Assembly: GCA_963977795.1 (NCBI GenBank) | Contig: CAXBRB010000080.1 | Coordinates: forward strand, 1 to 10,881 | Length of the DNA stretch: 10,881 nt | Origin: Bog-756 sp963977795 | GTDB taxonomy: Bacteria; Actinomycetota; Acidimicrobiia; Acidimicrobiales; RAAP-2 | Direction of reading: 5' to 3' | Part shown: one piece after another, positions 1-6,805 of the stretch | Layout of the letters: each line of letters opens with the position of its first letter | Position numbering within the stretch: the first letter of the stretch is position 1 | Made by a program: the position numbers and the translations under genes | Notes under the pieces: model-generated | What the model was told of the DNA's origin: nothing | The model's input: the letters and a program-made list of their open reading frames with translations, nothing else | Databases searched by the model: none

Positions 1-323
1 GCTTCGTAGCGGGCGATGACCATTTGGGCGATGCGGTCGCCCTTGGTGACCTGGTAGGCCTGGCGGCCGAGGTTGATGAGGATGACTTTGACTTCGCCGC
101 GATAGCCGGGGTCGATGGTCCCGAAGTTCACCGTAACCGAATGCTTTAGCGCCATGCCGCTGCGCGGCCGCACCTGCGCCTCGTAGCCCGGTGGCAACTC
201 AATCGCGATTCCCGTCGGCACGCCCTGCGCCACACCGGGCGACTCGGCATGTTCGGCATTTCCACCGCGACCGAGTCCGGACTGCAATTCACCGCGCACA
301 CCGTCGGTGACGGCGCAGTGCAT
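1..323 (-). CDS. dut: dUTP diphosphatase (dUTPase), partial, C-terminus beyond the window
   Basis: Read on the - strand, this frame gives VPTGIAIELPPGYEAQVRPRSG, then ALKHSVTV, GTIDPGYRGEV, KVILINLG and GDRIAQMVIA. These are dUTPase motifs 2 (PRSG), 3 (GTIDxxYRGE, with the catalytic Asp and the uridine-binding Tyr) and 4 (GDRIAQ). The enzyme hydrolyses dUTP to dUMP and pyrophosphate as a trimer, keeping uracil out of DNA. Motif 5 (the glycine-rich C-terminal arm) would lie beyond position 1. The start is uncertain: the first in-frame ATG is at 323, but family-like sequence only begins near position 235, and the AGxDL motif 1 is not recognisable upstream. The stretch before motif 3 is also shorter than in typical members. 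Codon use (GAA, AAA, ATT, CTA, GTT, CAA) is less GC-rich than in the + strand genes. The gene points against murE and overlaps its 5' end, which suggests a join or rearrangement. Family identity is firm; the 5' limit is not. Confidence 0.82.
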   Translation of the reverse strand, partial: MHCAVTDGVRGELQSGLGRGGNAEHAESPGVAQGVPTGIAIELPPGYEAQVRPRSGMALKHSVTVNFGTIDPGYRGEVKVILINLGRQAYQVTKGDRIAQMVIARYE

Positions 324-385
324 ACGCTGCGTGCGGCCGGTGTTGCGGTCGGCGCCGGCAATCGAGCGGGTCGGGCGGCGTGTGT
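230..385. other. Composition and synteny break between dut and murE
   Basis: Between recognisable dUTPase sequence (up to about 235 on the - strand) and recognisable MurE sequence (from about 385 on the + strand) lies a stretch I cannot assign. GC counted by hand is 65% over 1-300 and 77% over 301-480, so the shift falls near 300. Candidate dut and murE 5' ends overlap here on opposite strands, which two intact genes would not normally do. ftsI, the usual upstream neighbour of murE, is missing. A recombination junction or an assembly join in this interval would explain all of this. No promoter or repeat was recognised in it. Confidence 0.55.
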
Positions 386-1800
386 TCCCGGGGTTGGCGG
401 GCGTGACGGTGGCCGAGGCGCGCGGCGACCCGTCGGCCACCGAGGTGGGGGCGGTGGTCTACGACAGCCGCCGGGCCGTCCACGGCGCCCTGTTCTGCTG
501 CATCCCCGGTGCCCGGTCGGACGGGCACGCCTTTGCCGCGGCAGCGGTGGCCCAGGGTGCGGGCTCCCTGCTCTGCGAGCGGTTCCTCGACCTCGCCGTG
601 CCTCAGGTGCGGGTGGCGCCGGGGGCGGTCCGGCCGGCCATGGCCGAGGTGGCCTCGACCTTCTGGGGCCACCCTGACCGGTCGCTGACCACCGTGGGGG
701 TGACCGGCACCAACGGCAAGACCACGGTCACCCATCTGGTCCGCGCCATCCTCGAGGCGGCGGGCCGGCCGACCGGGGTGATCGGCACGCTCAGCGGGGT
801 GCGGACCACCCCCGAGGCCCCTGACCTGCAGGAGGCGCTGGCCGGGCTGGTGGCCGAGGGCCGCAGCGCGGTGGCCTTGGAGGTGTCCTCCCACGCCCTG
901 TCCCAGCACCGGGTGGAGGGGATGACCTTCGACGTCGCCGCCTTCACCAACCTGAGCCGCGACCACCTCGACCACCACGGCACCATGGAGGAGTACTTCG
1001 CCGCCAAGTGCCGGCTCTTCGAGCCCGAGCGCGCCCGGCGGGCCGTGGTCCTGGTGGGGACCCCCTGGGGGGACCGGCTGGCCGGGATGGTGGGGGACCG
1101 GCTGGTCGCCGTCCGCCGGGGGGACGCCACCGAGGTGCAGCCCACCGTGTCAGGGACGTCGTTCCGGTGGCGGGGGCGCCCGGTGGCGCTGCCGCTGGCC
1201 GGCGCCTTCAACGTCGACAACGCCCTGGTGGCGGCGGCGGTGGCCGACTGCCTGGGGATCGATCCCGACACCGTGGTCGCCGGCCTGGCCGGCGCCCCGC
1301 CGGTTCCGGGCCGGATGGAGGTGGTGGGCGCCGACCTCCCGGTCTCCGTGGTCGTGGACTACGCCCACACGCCCGAGGGGCTGGAGGTGGCCCTGGAGGC
1401 CTGCCGTCGGCTGGTCGGCCCGGGGCGGGTCCTGTGCGTCTTCGGCTGCGGTGGTGACCGTGACCCGGGGAAGCGTCCGCTCATGGGTGCGGTGGCCGCC
1501 CGCCTGGCGGACGTGGTCGTGGTCACGTCGGACAACCCCCGCTCGGAGGATCCCGCTGCCATCGCTGCCGCCGTGGTGGCCGGGATCGACGGCACGCCGG
1601 ACGGCGGCCCCCAGGTCGTGCTCGACCGGGCCGAGGCCATCGCCTCGGCGGTCGCCCAGGCCCGTCCCGGCGACCTGGTCCTGGTGGCCGGCAAGGGGCA
1701 CGAGACATCCCAGACCACCGGGGCCGGCTCCGTCCCCTTCGACGACCGCCAGGTGGCGACGGACGCGCTGGCCGACCGCTTCGGCGAGGCAGCCCGGTGA
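307..1800 (+). CDS. murE: UDP-MurNAc-L-Ala-D-Glu:meso-diaminopimelate ligase MurE
   Basis: A cytoplasmic ATP-dependent amide ligase that adds the third peptide residue to the UDP-MurNAc dipeptide. The protein (497 aa from GTG 307) shows the N-terminal Mur domain around YDSRR (residues 52-56), the ATP P-loop GTNGKTT (134-140), the central SSHAL and NLSRDHLDHHGT motifs, the lysine that is carbamylated in this family (K234 in YFAAKC), VDYAHTPE, and the C-terminal DNPR motif (409-412) followed by KGHE (463-466). DNPR is the signature for meso-diaminopimelate rather than L-lysine, so the wall peptide is probably mDAP type. The start is unsettled: family-like sequence begins near PGLAGVTV. GTG 382 fits the usual length before YDSR, and the first 25 codons from 307 (with ATA, TTG, GCA) look unlike the rest and lie antisense to the dut frame. 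The native 5' end may have been replaced. The stop overlaps the mraY start in GTGA. murF does not follow. Confidence 0.95.
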   Translation: MTAQCIRCVRPVLRSAPAIERVGRRVFPGLAGVTVAEARGDPSATEVGAVVYDSRRAVHGALFCCIPGARSDGHAFAAAAVAQGAGSLLCERFLDLAVPQVRVAPGAVRPAMAEVASTFWGHPDRSLTTVGVTGTNGKTTVTHLVRAILEAAGRPTGVIGTLSGVRTTPEAPDLQEALAGLVAEGRSAVALEVSSHALSQHRVEGMTFDVAAFTNLSRDHLDHHGTMEEYFAAKCRLFEPERARRAVVLVGTPWGDRLAGMVGDRLVAVRRGDATEVQPTVSGTSFRWRGRPVALPLAGAFNVDNALVAAAVADCLGIDPDTVVAGLAGAPPVPGRMEVVGADLPVSVVVDYAHTPEGLEVALEACRRLVGPGRVLCVFGCGGDRDPGKRPLMGAVAARLADVVVVTSDNPRSEDPAAIAAAVVAGIDGTPDGGPQVVLDRAEAIASAVAQARPGDLVLVAGKGHETSQTTGAGSVPFDDRQVATDALADRFGEAAR

Positions 1801-2828
1801 TCTCCCTCATGACCGCAGGCGGCCTCGCCCTCTGGGTGGCGGTGCTGACCACGCCGCTGCTCATCCGCTGGCTGGTCCGCAACGGGATCGGCCAGCAGAT
1901 CCGTGAGGACGGGCCCCAGGTCCACATCGCCAAGGCGGGCACGCCCACCATGGGGGGCATCTGCATCATCGCCGCCGTGGTGGTCGGCTTCCTGGCCGCC
2001 CACCTGATCCCCGGCGACCACTTCTCCCGGTCCGGGACCCTCATCGTGCTGGCCATCGTCGGCGCCGGGCTCATCGGCTTCGCCGACGACTGGATCAAGT
2101 TCCGCCGCCGCCGCAGCCTGGGCCTCAACAAGCGGGCGAAGTTCGGCGCGCAGCTGGCCCTCGGCGTCACCTTCTCGCTGCTGGCGGTGTACTGGGCGCA
2201 CACCTCCACCTCGGTGTCCTTCACCCGCTATGACTCGATCGGCCTCCACCTGGGGACGGCGGTGTGGGTCGTCTGGGCCACCCTGATCATCGCCGCCTCG
2301 GCCAACGCCGTGAACCTGACCGACGGGCTCGACGGCCTGGCGGCCGGCTCGTCGACCTTCTGCTTCGCCTGCCTGGCCATCATCGGCTACTGGCAGTACC
2401 GGCACTTCGCCATCTACCACGTGGCCGACGCCCTGGACCTGGCCCTGGCTGCGGTGGCCCTGGCCGGGGCCTGCCTGGGCTTCCTCTGGTGGAACGCCGC
2501 ACCGGCCAAGATCTTCATGGGGGACACCGGATCGCTCTCGATCGGCTCGGGCCTGGCCGCCCTGTGCCTGCTCATGAACCTCGACCTGCTGCTGGTGGTG
2601 ATCGGCGGCCTGTTCGTGATCATCACGTTGTCGGTGGTCATCCAGGTCATCAGCTTCCGCGTCTTCCACCGACGGGTCTTCCTCATGGCGCCGCTCCACC
2701 ACCACTTCGAGCTGCTGGGCTGGCCCGAGACGACGGTCATCGTGCGGTTCTGGATCCTGGCCGGCCTCTTCGCCGCCCTCGGCCTGGGCATCTTCTACGG
2801 GGACTTCCTCTCGGTGGGGACCGTCTGA
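1797..2828 (+). CDS. mraY: Phospho-MurNAc-pentapeptide transferase MraY
   Basis: An integral membrane enzyme that moves phospho-MurNAc-pentapeptide from UDP to undecaprenyl phosphate, giving lipid I and UMP. The 343-aa protein is of usual length and strongly hydrophobic, with about ten membrane segments expected. Visible family motifs are REDGPQVH and GTPTMGG near the N-terminus, the Asp pair FADDW (D97, D98) followed by the basic loop KFRRRR, NLTDGLDGLAAG (D176 and D179), MGDTGSL (D243), and the cytoplasmic histidine motif PLHHHFE (H301-H303). The aspartates coordinate Mg2+ and the phosphates, and the HHH loop helps bind the nucleotide sugar. The GTG start at 1797 overlaps the murE stop by four bases; an in-frame ATG at 1809 is the alternative. 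murF, normally between murE and mraY, is absent. Confidence 0.97.
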   Translation: MISLMTAGGLALWVAVLTTPLLIRWLVRNGIGQQIREDGPQVHIAKAGTPTMGGICIIAAVVVGFLAAHLIPGDHFSRSGTLIVLAIVGAGLIGFADDWIKFRRRRSLGLNKRAKFGAQLALGVTFSLLAVYWAHTSTSVSFTRYDSIGLHLGTAVWVVWATLIIAASANAVNLTDGLDGLAAGSSTFCFACLAIIGYWQYRHFAIYHVADALDLALAAVALAGACLGFLWWNAAPAKIFMGDTGSLSIGSGLAALCLLMNLDLLLVVIGGLFVIITLSVVIQVISFRVFHRRVFLMAPLHHHFELLGWPETTVIVRFWILAGLFAALGLGIFYGDFLSVGTV

Positions 2829-2902
2829 TGGGTCCCGACCGCCCCTGTCCGGACGGGCCCTTGCTGCCCGGATCCCCAGTCTGGTCGGCGGCGGCCGGAT
2901 GA
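2828..2902 (+). CDS. Possible 24-codon coupled leader ORF between mraY and ftsW
   Basis: An ATG overlaps the mraY stop in TGATG, has a purine-rich GGTGGGGA (2813-2820) seven bases upstream, and opens a 24-codon frame whose TGA overlaps an upstream ATG of the ftsW frame in ATGA. The peptide is rich in Pro and Gly, contains one Cys, has no membrane segment and resembles no family I know. It is not a MurD start: the MurD N-terminus carries a glycine-rich Rossmann motif, and none is seen here. It could be a small coupling ORF or chance in GC-rich DNA. Third-position GC is lower than in the neighbours, which argues for chance. Confidence 0.2.
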   Translation: MGPDRPCPDGPLLPGSPVWSAAAG

Positions 2903-3006
2903 GCCCGGCACGCACTGCCCGCCCGCCGGCTGCGTCCGGACGGCGGGTTCCACCACTCCGGCGCACCGATCGGCGAGGCTTGGGACGTGGCGAGCGGAAC
3001 CCGACG
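2829..3006. other. mraY-ftsW spacer, where murD is usually found
   Basis: This is the only sizeable gap in the murE-ftsQ block. All three forward frames were read for traces of MurD; neither a P-loop nor an N- or C-terminal MurD signature is present, so no pseudogene is supported. An ATG at 2899 is in frame with ftsW, but the 36 codons from there to ATG 3007 use many A/T-ending codons (GCA, ACT, GCT, GGA, GTT, CCA, CGA) unlike the gene body. A small inverted repeat, GGGACC (2817-2822) and GGTCCC (2831-2836), surrounds the mraY stop. No convincing promoter was found. Confidence 0.5.
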
Positions 3007-4188
3007 ATGAGCGCCCCGTCGCGCCGCGGTGCGGCCCCGTCGGCAACGGGTCGGCTGGCCTCGGTCCCGACGGCGACGGCCATCGCCGTCCTGCTCGGGG
3101 CGATCTGCCTGGTCGGCCTAGTCATGGTGGGCTCGGCATCCCCGGTCATCTCCCTCGTCCAGACGGGGAGCTCGTGGCAGATCTTCGCCCGCCAGGCCGT
3201 GTGGATGGGCGTGGGGCTGGTGGCCCTGCTCCTCCTGGCCCGCTTCGACTACCGGCGCCTTCGGGCGTGGCGCGCCCCCCTGGTCATCGGGTGCCTGGTC
3301 ATGCTCGTGGTGGTCGTGATGCCTGGGCTGGGCCACACCGCCGGTGGCTCGTCCCGTTGGATCGGGTTCGGGATGTTCCGCTTCCAGCCGTCGGAGCTGA
3401 TGAAGCTGGCGATGGCCGTCTTCGCCGCCGACCTCGTGGTCCGCCGGGCCGACCGGATGCACCAGCCCAAGCAGATCATCGGCCCGGTGCTGGCCGTGCT
3501 GGCGGTGTCGGGCCTGCTGATCCTCAAGCAGCCCGACATGGGGACCGCCCTGGTCGTCTGCTGCATCGCCTTCGGCATCCTCTTCATGGGCGGCGTCCCG
3601 GTGCGGTCGCTCGGCAAGACCCTGGTCGTCTTCGCCGGGCTGGCCATCGTGGCCGGGCTGGCCGATCCCTACCGGCGCGACCGGATCCTCTCCTTCGCCG
3701 ATCCCACCGCCCACCAGTCGGGCACCGGCTACCAGGTGTGGCAGTCGCTCATCGGCCTGGGCTCGGGCCACCTGTTCGGACTGGGCCTCGGCGGCGGCCG
3801 GGAGAAGTGGGGGACCCTCCCCAACGCCCACACCGACTTCATCTTCTCAGTGGTGGGGGAGGAGCTCGGCCTGGTGGGGGCCGTCTTCGTGCTCGCCCTC
3901 TTCTTCGCCCTGGCCTGGTTCGGCTTCCGTGCCGCCATCGGGGCGCCCGACCGGTTCGGCAGCCTGCTCGCCGTGGGCATCGTGGTGTGGGTGACCAGCC
4001 AGGCGCTCATCAACATCGGCGCCGTGGTCGGCGCCCTCCCGGTGACCGGCATCCCCCTCCCGTTCGTCTCCTACGGCGGCACCTCCCTGGTGATCACCAT
4101 GGCGGCCATGGGCATCCTGCTCAACATCGCCTCCCAGGAGCGGGCACCCGGCCGCCGGCCGACGGCTCGGCGCCTGGCCCGGGCGTGA
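3007..4188 (+). CDS. ftsW: Lipid II polymerase of the SEDS family, FtsW
   Basis: A polytopic inner-membrane peptidoglycan glycosyltransferase that polymerises lipid II at the septum together with the class B PBP FtsI. From ATG 3007 it is 393 aa with about ten hydrophobic segments. SEDS hallmarks are SSRWIGFG followed by FQPSELMK, LKQPDMGTALV, the catalytic-loop motif HTDFIFSVVGEELG (Asp277, matching the essential SEDS aspartate), and the C-terminal PFVSYGGTS. Assignment to FtsW rather than RodA rests on the position in the dcw cluster. ATG 3007 is preferred because codon use becomes typical there and a modest AGCGGA lies upstream; ATG 2899 would add 36 Arg/Pro-rich residues. The stop overlaps the murG start in GTGA. 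murD does not precede it. Confidence 0.94.
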   Translation: MSAPSRRGAAPSATGRLASVPTATAIAVLLGAICLVGLVMVGSASPVISLVQTGSSWQIFARQAVWMGVGLVALLLLARFDYRRLRAWRAPLVIGCLVMLVVVVMPGLGHTAGGSSRWIGFGMFRFQPSELMKLAMAVFAADLVVRRADRMHQPKQIIGPVLAVLAVSGLLILKQPDMGTALVVCCIAFGILFMGGVPVRSLGKTLVVFAGLAIVAGLADPYRRDRILSFADPTAHQSGTGYQVWQSLIGLGSGHLFGLGLGGGREKWGTLPNAHTDFIFSVVGEELGLVGAVFVLALFFALAWFGFRAAIGAPDRFGSLLAVGIVVWVTSQALINIGAVVGALPVTGIPLPFVSYGGTSLVITMAAMGILLNIASQERAPGRRPTARRLARA

Positions 4189-5381
4189 CCGGGCGGCGCT
4201 TCGCCCTGATCGCCGGCGGCGGGACTGCGGGGCACCTCCAGCCGGCCCTGGCCATCGCCGAGGCTCTGGTGGACGGAGGCCGCGAGCGCACGTCCATCGG
4301 GTTCCTGGGATCCTCCCGGGGCCAGGACGCCGCAGTCCTGGCCGACCGGGGGTTCCCGGCCGATCTCCTGCCGGGCCGGGGCATCGTCCGCAGCATGGCG
4401 CCCCGTGCCCTGCTCCAGAACCTCGGGGCCCTGTGGGGGCTGGCCGTGGCCGCCGTGCGGGCCCAGGCCATCGTGCGCCGGGACCGGCCCCAGGTGGTGG
4501 TGGCCGTGGGGGGCTATGCCAGCCTGGCCGGCGCCCTGGCCGCTGTCCTCCAGCGGATCCCCCTGGTCCTCGTCAACATCGACGCCGTCCCCGGGGCGGC
4601 CAACCGGCTCTTCGGCCGGTTCGCCTCAGCGAGCGTCGTGGGATGGCCCGGGACGGCGCTGCCACGGGCGACGGTGACCGGCACCCCGGTGCGCCCGGCC
4701 GTGGCCGCCGTGGTCCGGACGCCCGAGGCCCGGACGGCGGCCCGTGCCGCGCTCGGCCTGCCGTCCGACGGCGCCGTCGTGGCCGCCTTCGGCGGCTCCC
4801 TGGGTGCTCGGCGCATCAACGGCGCCGTCGACGGCTTGGCCGCCGCACGGGCGGGGCGGGACGACGTCGCTGTGTACCACATCATCGGGCGCCGGGACTG
4901 GCCGTCCTATGGCCCCGACGACGGTGCGGCCTCGCCGGCCTCGCCGGCCTCTTCGGCCTCGCCGGCGGGCGGGGCGCTGCCGTCCGGTTCCGGCCCGGTC
5001 GTGGTCCGGGTCCCCTACGAGGAGCGCATGGACCTGGTGTACGCCGCCGCCGACCTGGTGGTCTGCCGGGCCGGAGCCATGACGGTGGCCGAGCTGGCCG
5101 CCGCCGGGGTGCCGGCCGTGCTGGTGCCGCTCCCCGGCGCTCCCGGCGACCACCAGACGGCCAACGCCGGTGTGCTGGAGCGTGCCGGTGCCGCGGTCCT
5201 GCTGCCCGATCCGGAGTGCACCGGCGGGCGGCTGGCCGAGGTGGTCGACGGTCTGCTGGCCGACCCCGTCCGGCTGGCGGCCATGGGTGCGGCGGCGGCG
5301 GCCGAGGGCCGACCCGATGCCGCAGCAGCCGGCGCCCGGGTGGTCGAGGCCGCGGCACGGACCTCCCGGGGGGCGGCGTGA
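4185..5381 (+). CDS. murG: UDP-GlcNAc:lipid I N-acetylglucosaminyltransferase MurG
   Basis: A GT-B glycosyltransferase at the inner face of the membrane that adds GlcNAc to lipid I, forming lipid II, the substrate of FtsW. The 398-aa protein carries G-loop 1 GGGTAGH (residues 11-17, with the conserved His17), VAVGGYAS, VTGTPVRP, G-loop 3 GGSLGARRIN, and the donor-site stretch CRAGAMTVAEL ending in DHQTANA. Two oddities stand out. The family motif HEQN before avpGxaN reads VNID (residues 130-133), although the following AVPGAANR is kept. There is also a low-complexity Ala-Ser-Pro insertion at residues 249-260, which with flanking Gly/Ala/Ser makes the protein longer than the usual 355-370 aa. 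The GTG start at 4185 overlaps the ftsW stop by four bases and the stop overlaps the murC start in the same way. Overall motif order and position make murG secure. Confidence 0.95.
   Translation: MTGRRFALIAGGGTAGHLQPALAIAEALVDGGRERTSIGFLGSSRGQDAAVLADRGFPADLLPGRGIVRSMAPRALLQNLGALWGLAVAAVRAQAIVRRDRPQVVVAVGGYASLAGALAAVLQRIPLVLVNIDAVPGAANRLFGRFASASVVGWPGTALPRATVTGTPVRPAVAAVVRTPEARTAARAALGLPSDGAVVAAFGGSLGARRINGAVDGLAAARAGRDDVAVYHIIGRRDWPSYGPDDGAASPASPASSASPAGGALPSGSGPVVVRVPYEERMDLVYAAADLVVCRAGAMTVAELAAAGVPAVLVPLPGAPGDHQTANAGVLERAGAAVLLPDPECTGGRLAEVVDGLLADPVRLAAMGAAAAAEGRPDAAAAGARVVEAAARTSRGAA
4929..4964 (+). repeat. Four 9-bp tandem units encoding Ala-Ser-Pro inside murG
   Basis: Units GCCTCGCCG, GCCTCGCCG, GCCTCTTCG and GCCTCGCCG lie in phase with the murG frame, giving ASP-ASP-ASS-ASP at residues 249-260. 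The insertion sits after HIIGRRDW and before PYEERMDL, a surface-loop position in the C-terminal domain. The near-identical units suggest slippage expansion; because each unit is nine bases, copy-number changes would keep the frame. Confidence 0.85.
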
Positions 5382-6805
5382 CCACCGGGGCCACCGCCGG
5401 CATCGGTCATCCGGCCGAGCTGGAGCGGATCCACATCGTGGGCATCGGGGGTGCCGGCATGAGCGCCATCGCCACCGTGCTGGCCGCCATGGGCCACCGG
5501 GTGACCGGAAGCGACCTGCGGGAGTCGGCGGTCACCGGCCGCCTGCGGGATCTCGGGATCGATGTGGCCATCGGCCACCGGGCCGAGCACGTGGCCGGAG
5601 CCGACCTGGTCACGTACTCGACGGCCGTGGCCGAGGCCAACCCAGAGCGGGCCGACGCCGTGCGCCGGGGCATCCCGGTGGCCTCGCGATCCGACGTCCT
5701 GGCTGCCGTGGCCGGCCTGCGCCGCACCATCGCCGTGGCCGGCACCCACGGCAAGACCACCACCTCGTCGATGCTGGCGCTGATCCTCGTCGAGGCGGGC
5801 CTGCACCCGTCGTTCCTCATCGGCGGGGAGGTCAACGAGATCGGGACCAACGCCGTCTGGGACGAGGGCGCATGGATCGTGGTGGAGGCCGACGAGAGCG
5901 ACGGGACCTTCCTCGACCTCCGTCCCGAGATCGCCGTGGTCACCAACATCGAGGCCGACCATCTCGACCACTTCGGCACCTTCGCCGCCGTACGGGCCGC
6001 CTTCGCCCGATTCCTGGACGGGGTGGCCGGCGCCCGGGTGGTGTGCGGAGACGACCCCGAGGCCGCTGCGCTGGGAGCGGCCGCCGGAGCCGTCCCGGTG
6101 GGCACCGGGGTGACCGCAGGACCCGCCGGCCCCGGTGCGGCGTGGCGGATCGATGAGGTGGAACTGGGGCGAAGCTCGGCGAGCTTCACCCTGACCGGCC
6201 CCGGCGCACCCGACGGTCTGGCCGTCCGGCTGGCCGTCCCCGGGCTGCACAACGTCCGCAACGCCTCGGTGGCGGCGGTGGCCGCCCTGGCGGCCGGCGC
6301 GCCGCCGCCGGCCGTGGTCGCCGCCCTCGGACGCTTCGGCGGTGTGGCCCGGCGCTTCGAGTTCCGGGGCGCGGAGAACGGGATCACCTTCGTCGACGAC
6401 TACGCCCACCTGCCCACCGAGGTGCGGGCCACCCTGGCTGCGGCGGCCGGGGGCGGCTGGGAGCGCGTGGTCGCCGTCTTCCAGCCCCACCGCTACTCCC
6501 GGACCGCCGAGGTGGGCGAGGAATTCGGTGGGGCGTTCGGCGAGGCCGGCGTGGTGGTGGTCACCGACGTCTACGGCGCCGGCGAAGCGCCCATCCCGGG
6601 GATCTCCGGTCGCACCGTGGCCGACGCAGTGGCCCGGTCCCTCGGGCCCGAGCGGGTCCGCTACGTCCCGGGCCGGGCCGAGCTGGCCGGCGAGCTGGCC
6701 GGCCTCCTGGCCCCCGGCGACCTCTGCCTCAGCCTCGGGGCCGGTGATCTCACGGCCCTGCCCGATGAGGTCCTCGACCTCCTGCGCGCCCCGGACGTCC
6801 GGTGA
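5378..6805 (+). CDS. murC: UDP-N-acetylmuramate--L-alanine ligase MurC
   Basis: A cytoplasmic ATP-dependent ligase that adds L-alanine to UDP-MurNAc, the first peptide step. The 475-aa protein begins with the Rossmann motif HIVGIGGAGMSAIA (residues 19-32), which binds the UDP-sugar. It continues with the P-loop GTHGKTTT (122-129), EADESDGTF, NIEADHLDHFG, LHNVRNASVA, RRFEFRG, the C-terminal DDYAH motif (340-344), FQPHRYSRT and GAGEAPIPG. These are MurC-specific and separate it from MurE in the same window. The residue after DDYAH is Leu345, where the family usually has a second His (DDYxHHPTE). The GTG start overlaps the murG stop in GTGA. A much longer open frame exists upstream in phase, but it lies across murG in another frame and is not coding. 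The stop overlaps the murB start in the same way. Confidence 0.97.
   Translation: MTTGATAGIGHPAELERIHIVGIGGAGMSAIATVLAAMGHRVTGSDLRESAVTGRLRDLGIDVAIGHRAEHVAGADLVTYSTAVAEANPERADAVRRGIPVASRSDVLAAVAGLRRTIAVAGTHGKTTTSSMLALILVEAGLHPSFLIGGEVNEIGTNAVWDEGAWIVVEADESDGTFLDLRPEIAVVTNIEADHLDHFGTFAAVRAAFARFLDGVAGARVVCGDDPEAAALGAAAGAVPVGTGVTAGPAGPGAAWRIDEVELGRSSASFTLTGPGAPDGLAVRLAVPGLHNVRNASVAAVAALAAGAPPPAVVAALGRFGGVARRFEFRGAENGITFVDDYAHLPTEVRATLAAAAGGGWERVVAVFQPHRYSRTAEVGEEFGGAFGEAGVVVVTDVYGAGEAPIPGISGRTVADAVARSLGPERVRYVPGRAELAGELAGLLAPGDLCLSLGAGDLTALPDEVLDLLRAPDVR

Noticed and set aside
249..677. 142-codon + strand frame opening with a smooth-looking N-terminus at 249
   Set aside because: After about 40 residues it turns into a Gly/Arg-rich shadow of murE, and the first part lies antisense to the dut frame. 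No family was recognised.
2978..3006. Possible promoter before ftsW (TTGGGA with GACGAT 17 bp later)
   Set aside because: The -10 element lacks the TA start and would overlap the ftsW start codon.
1359..3149. 596-codon open frame on the - strand across murE, mraY and the ftsW start
   Set aside because: It lies antisense to three well-supported genes, is full of His/Arg/Gly/Asp low-complexity sequence, and has no recognisable domain. Long antisense frames are expected at this GC content.
3174..4184. Extension of the murG frame upstream through ftsW
   Set aside because: The residues before GTG 4185 are a frame-shifted shadow of FtsW; the MurG G-loop starts ten codons after 4185.
4433..5377. 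Extension of the murC frame upstream through murG
   Set aside because: Upstream of GTG 5378 the translation is Gly/Arg/Pro-rich shadow of murG; MurC motifs begin only after 5378.
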